A stretch of 64,000 bases of DNA from Himantopus leucocephalus (Eukaryota > Chordata > Aves > Charadriiformes > Recurvirostridae): the NCBI GenBank assembly GCA_003993805.1, contig RSEF01000001.1, positions 63,112,550-63,176,549 of the forward strand, in the 5' to 3' direction. This document shows, piece by piece, positions 61,933 through 64,000 of the stretch. The number at the start of each line of letters is the position of its first letter. The first letter of the stretch is position 1. Under the pieces are notes generated by a model that was not told where the DNA came from, did not search any database, and saw only the letters and a program-made list of their open reading frames with translations. Position numbers and translations under genes: made by a program.

Positions 61933-64000
61933 GTGAGTCCGGCCCGTCCGGTCCCATCCGCCCCGGTGGCGGTAGGGGCCTTAGAGAGGGCTCGGTGGGG
62001 TGCGGCGAGGCCGGCAGCGGGGCGGCGCTGGGACGGCCGGGCCCCCTCAGAGACGGGGGAGCCCCGGGCGGGTGGTGGCGGGCCGCGGCCGGGAGGCGGC
62101 CTGGCTTCTCTCAGCCCCTCGTCGAGGGGTCGCCCCGACGGAGAAGAGATGGGGAAAGCGGTGATAGGAGAAAGGTGGGGACCTCAGCTCCCCTGGGACG
62201 GAAACGGTGGAAAAAAGAAAGGAAGGGAGGGAGGGAGGGAAGGAGGGAGAGAGGGAGGAGAAAAGATTGATTTTTACAGTGTGGAAATGTGGGCTGAGGA
62301 TGGAGAAAGCGCCAAGGGAAACGGGGTAGACAGCTAAGTTCTGCCTCGGTATGGGAGTCGCCCTTTGTGCTGGAGGAAAAATTCATGGCAGAAATCGGGA
62401 TGATTGTGAGAGTGTGATGGAAAGGTAGAGCCTGAGCAAAGAGTTGAAGGATGACACACGTGCGCTCCACAGAAGTGTCATTTTCCCCAAGCAGACTGAA
62501 GGTTAACCTGAAAAAAAAAAGTGAGGTGAAGACACCAGTTAATTTAGTCAAGGTGGATTGTGGAGGTATTGAAAGTAAGTGCAGCTGACTGTTAACACTG
62601 TGGGAAGAAAGCTTTTTATTTTTTCCTTCCCTCTATATGGAAGCTCTGTGCAACCTCAGCCAGAAGCACAAATCATTAAAACCTTTGTGTACAGACAACT
62701 CCCAAGTTTAACTCTCTGCTCCAAACCTGTTTTCTTTCATCCAGAATAAAATGTTTGTGTCTTTTGGACCTCAGAAGCAGCTAACCATCAACTTGCACAA
62801 GCCTAGGTATGATCTTCGGTAAATGCAAAAGAACTAATCTGCCTTGTGCCTCTTTTCACAGTTACTGTGGTCAGCATGAGTATCTTGCCTGTTTTCTAGA
62901 TTTGAAACTTACACATAGTTTCCAGTTAGGAAGTTTCCAGATCCCAGTACATAGGCTTTGCTTAAGTCTTTCAAGTTTTGTTGTCTAGTGTTACCAAAGG
63001 CCAATTCCATCACCATTTTAAATTTACATGGGTTTTCTTTGGATGACCCAGTTATGTGCTTAATCCTAATTGGGTTTGGAGCTGCCTTTTCAATTCTGTT
63101 CACAACACAAAAAATAGGAAGGTCCTGTCCCATATGTAGTGCTCCTAAGTACTGCAATGATATCCAAGTATTATTAAAAACAATAAATTGATGAAGCAGA
63201 CCAAGCAAAATAACTTCTCTCTTGCAGACGAGACCAATATAGTGAAAGAGACATAAGAGGTAAGTAGCAAAAACAACCCAAAGGGAACAAGAAAATGCAA
63301 TTACATAGGTAGGAGCAAAAACATCAGAGATGGAACAGGGAAGTCTTGTGTACCTAAGGAAATGGTTATGAAGAATAGAGTGGCTTCCTGTATTGGGAGC
63401 TGCACCAAGGTCAAAGAGAACAACAGGGGAAAAGGGCTTTTATTAGCAAAAGAGAGACTATTAACTTGACAATAGAAGGCGATTGGTGTGTTATCTCAAG
63501 GGTGATTTACAGACACACAGTAAAAGATATTGGTGTTTGAGCTTACTATGGAGACACTGTGAAAAGGTTCTCGTTGTAGAAAGGCAGTTGGCAGTAGCAG
63601 GCATTTTAGAGAACTACAGATTCTGGCAGAATAACAGAAATATGGATGGAATAAATACTGTGGGATGCAGTACTGGCAGTTCAGACCAAACTAAATGAAA
63701 AGGGCAAGGAAACTTATTTTGACAAAGTATAGTGATGTAATGGGTGAAGAGGATGGCAAAGAATAAGAAGAGGGAAAGAACAACTGGGAATGTCAAATTG
63801 AAGAAAGGCAACACATTAGTTAAGAATTTGCGCTGGATGATGCCTGTGCAGCTTGAAGCAACGTATGCTTCTCTATCTCATTTTACAAAGACAGATCTAA
63901 TTGTCTATTGAAATACAGAATAGCTTCCACTCAGAACAGAGTGTTGTCTTCAGCATAAGCTTGAACTGATCAGGGAACAAACAAGCTGACTTACCAGATT
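61933..64000 (+). other. IFT27 intron 1 (continues past the window)
   Basis: Contains a GGGA/GGAA purine repeat at about 62217-62262 and no exon matching the IFT27 P-loop. Open frames up to about 62330 come from GC-rich or purine-rich composition. Confidence 0.6.

Larger units (their letters stand above)
61110..62110 (+). promoter_or_regulatory. CpG island promoter of IFT27
   Basis: GC-rich and CpG-dense around the IFT27 first exon, with GC boxes (GGGCGG and GGGGCGGGG types) and CCAAT boxes at about 61541 and 61709, and no TATA box near the ATG. Typical housekeeping or ciliary promoter. Long ORFs on both strands here are compositional. Confidence 0.75.

Noticed and set aside
61731..62337. 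179- and 134-codon plus-strand ORFs around IFT27 exon 1
   Set aside because: They overlap the true first exon in other frames and run into GC-rich intron and a purine repeat.
1..64000. CRISPR arrays, operons, prophage or bacterial systems
   Set aside because: The window is vertebrate: spliced genes, CR1 LINEs and CpG islands. No such structures seen.

Overview
This is a vertebrate nuclear window and almost certainly avian. It holds several CR1-type LINE copies, a few MIR-like old SINE fragments, long AT-rich introns, and CpG-rich gene starts with poly-C runs. The exact species cannot be read from the sequence. Gene order and orientation match the mirror image of the human 22q12.3 block CSF2RB - NCF4 - PVALB - IFT27.

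Layout. At 766-835 (-) there is a signal-peptide exon, best explained as the start of CSF2RB; the rest lies off the left edge. NCF4 (p40phox) runs on the minus strand from 14644 to 5295 in ten coding exons that join in phase to a 350-residue protein with PX, SH3 and PB1 domains. PVALB (alpha-parvalbumin) runs on the plus strand from 41582 to 49767 in four coding exons encoding 110 residues. IFT27 exon 1 (61899-61932, +) starts at the right side in a CpG island; the rest lies beyond the right edge.

The main unexplained content is between NCF4 and PVALB, where the human locus as I know it has no well-known gene. On the minus strand from about 36.8 kb to 15.9 kb I find a series of short open segments bounded by splice-like sites. 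Most have mutually compatible phases and they end in a stop at 15924. I read this as a candidate undescribed or lineage-specific multi-exon protein gene, possibly initiated near the CpG-rich block at 38-40.6 kb. I do not recognise the protein. One of its exons has a decayed tandem copy nearby. A few links need second-choice splice sites, and one joining exon is missing, so this is a model and not a proof.

Other features are CR1 copies at 17.5, 18.3-19.2, 25.4, 34.7 and 48.8 kb; MIR-like fragments at 21.8 and 43.3 kb; a pair of about 490-bp direct repeats at 54.5 and 56.95 kb; sequence gaps at 80-179 and 42349-42374; and single N bases, most of them beside homopolymers.

The genes are neighbours and not a pathway. 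CSF2RB and NCF4 are myeloid genes on the same strand, with IRF-like and PU.1-like motifs near their starts. PVALB is a cytosolic calcium buffer of muscle and neurons. IFT27 is a ciliary small GTPase with X-box-like motifs in its promoter.
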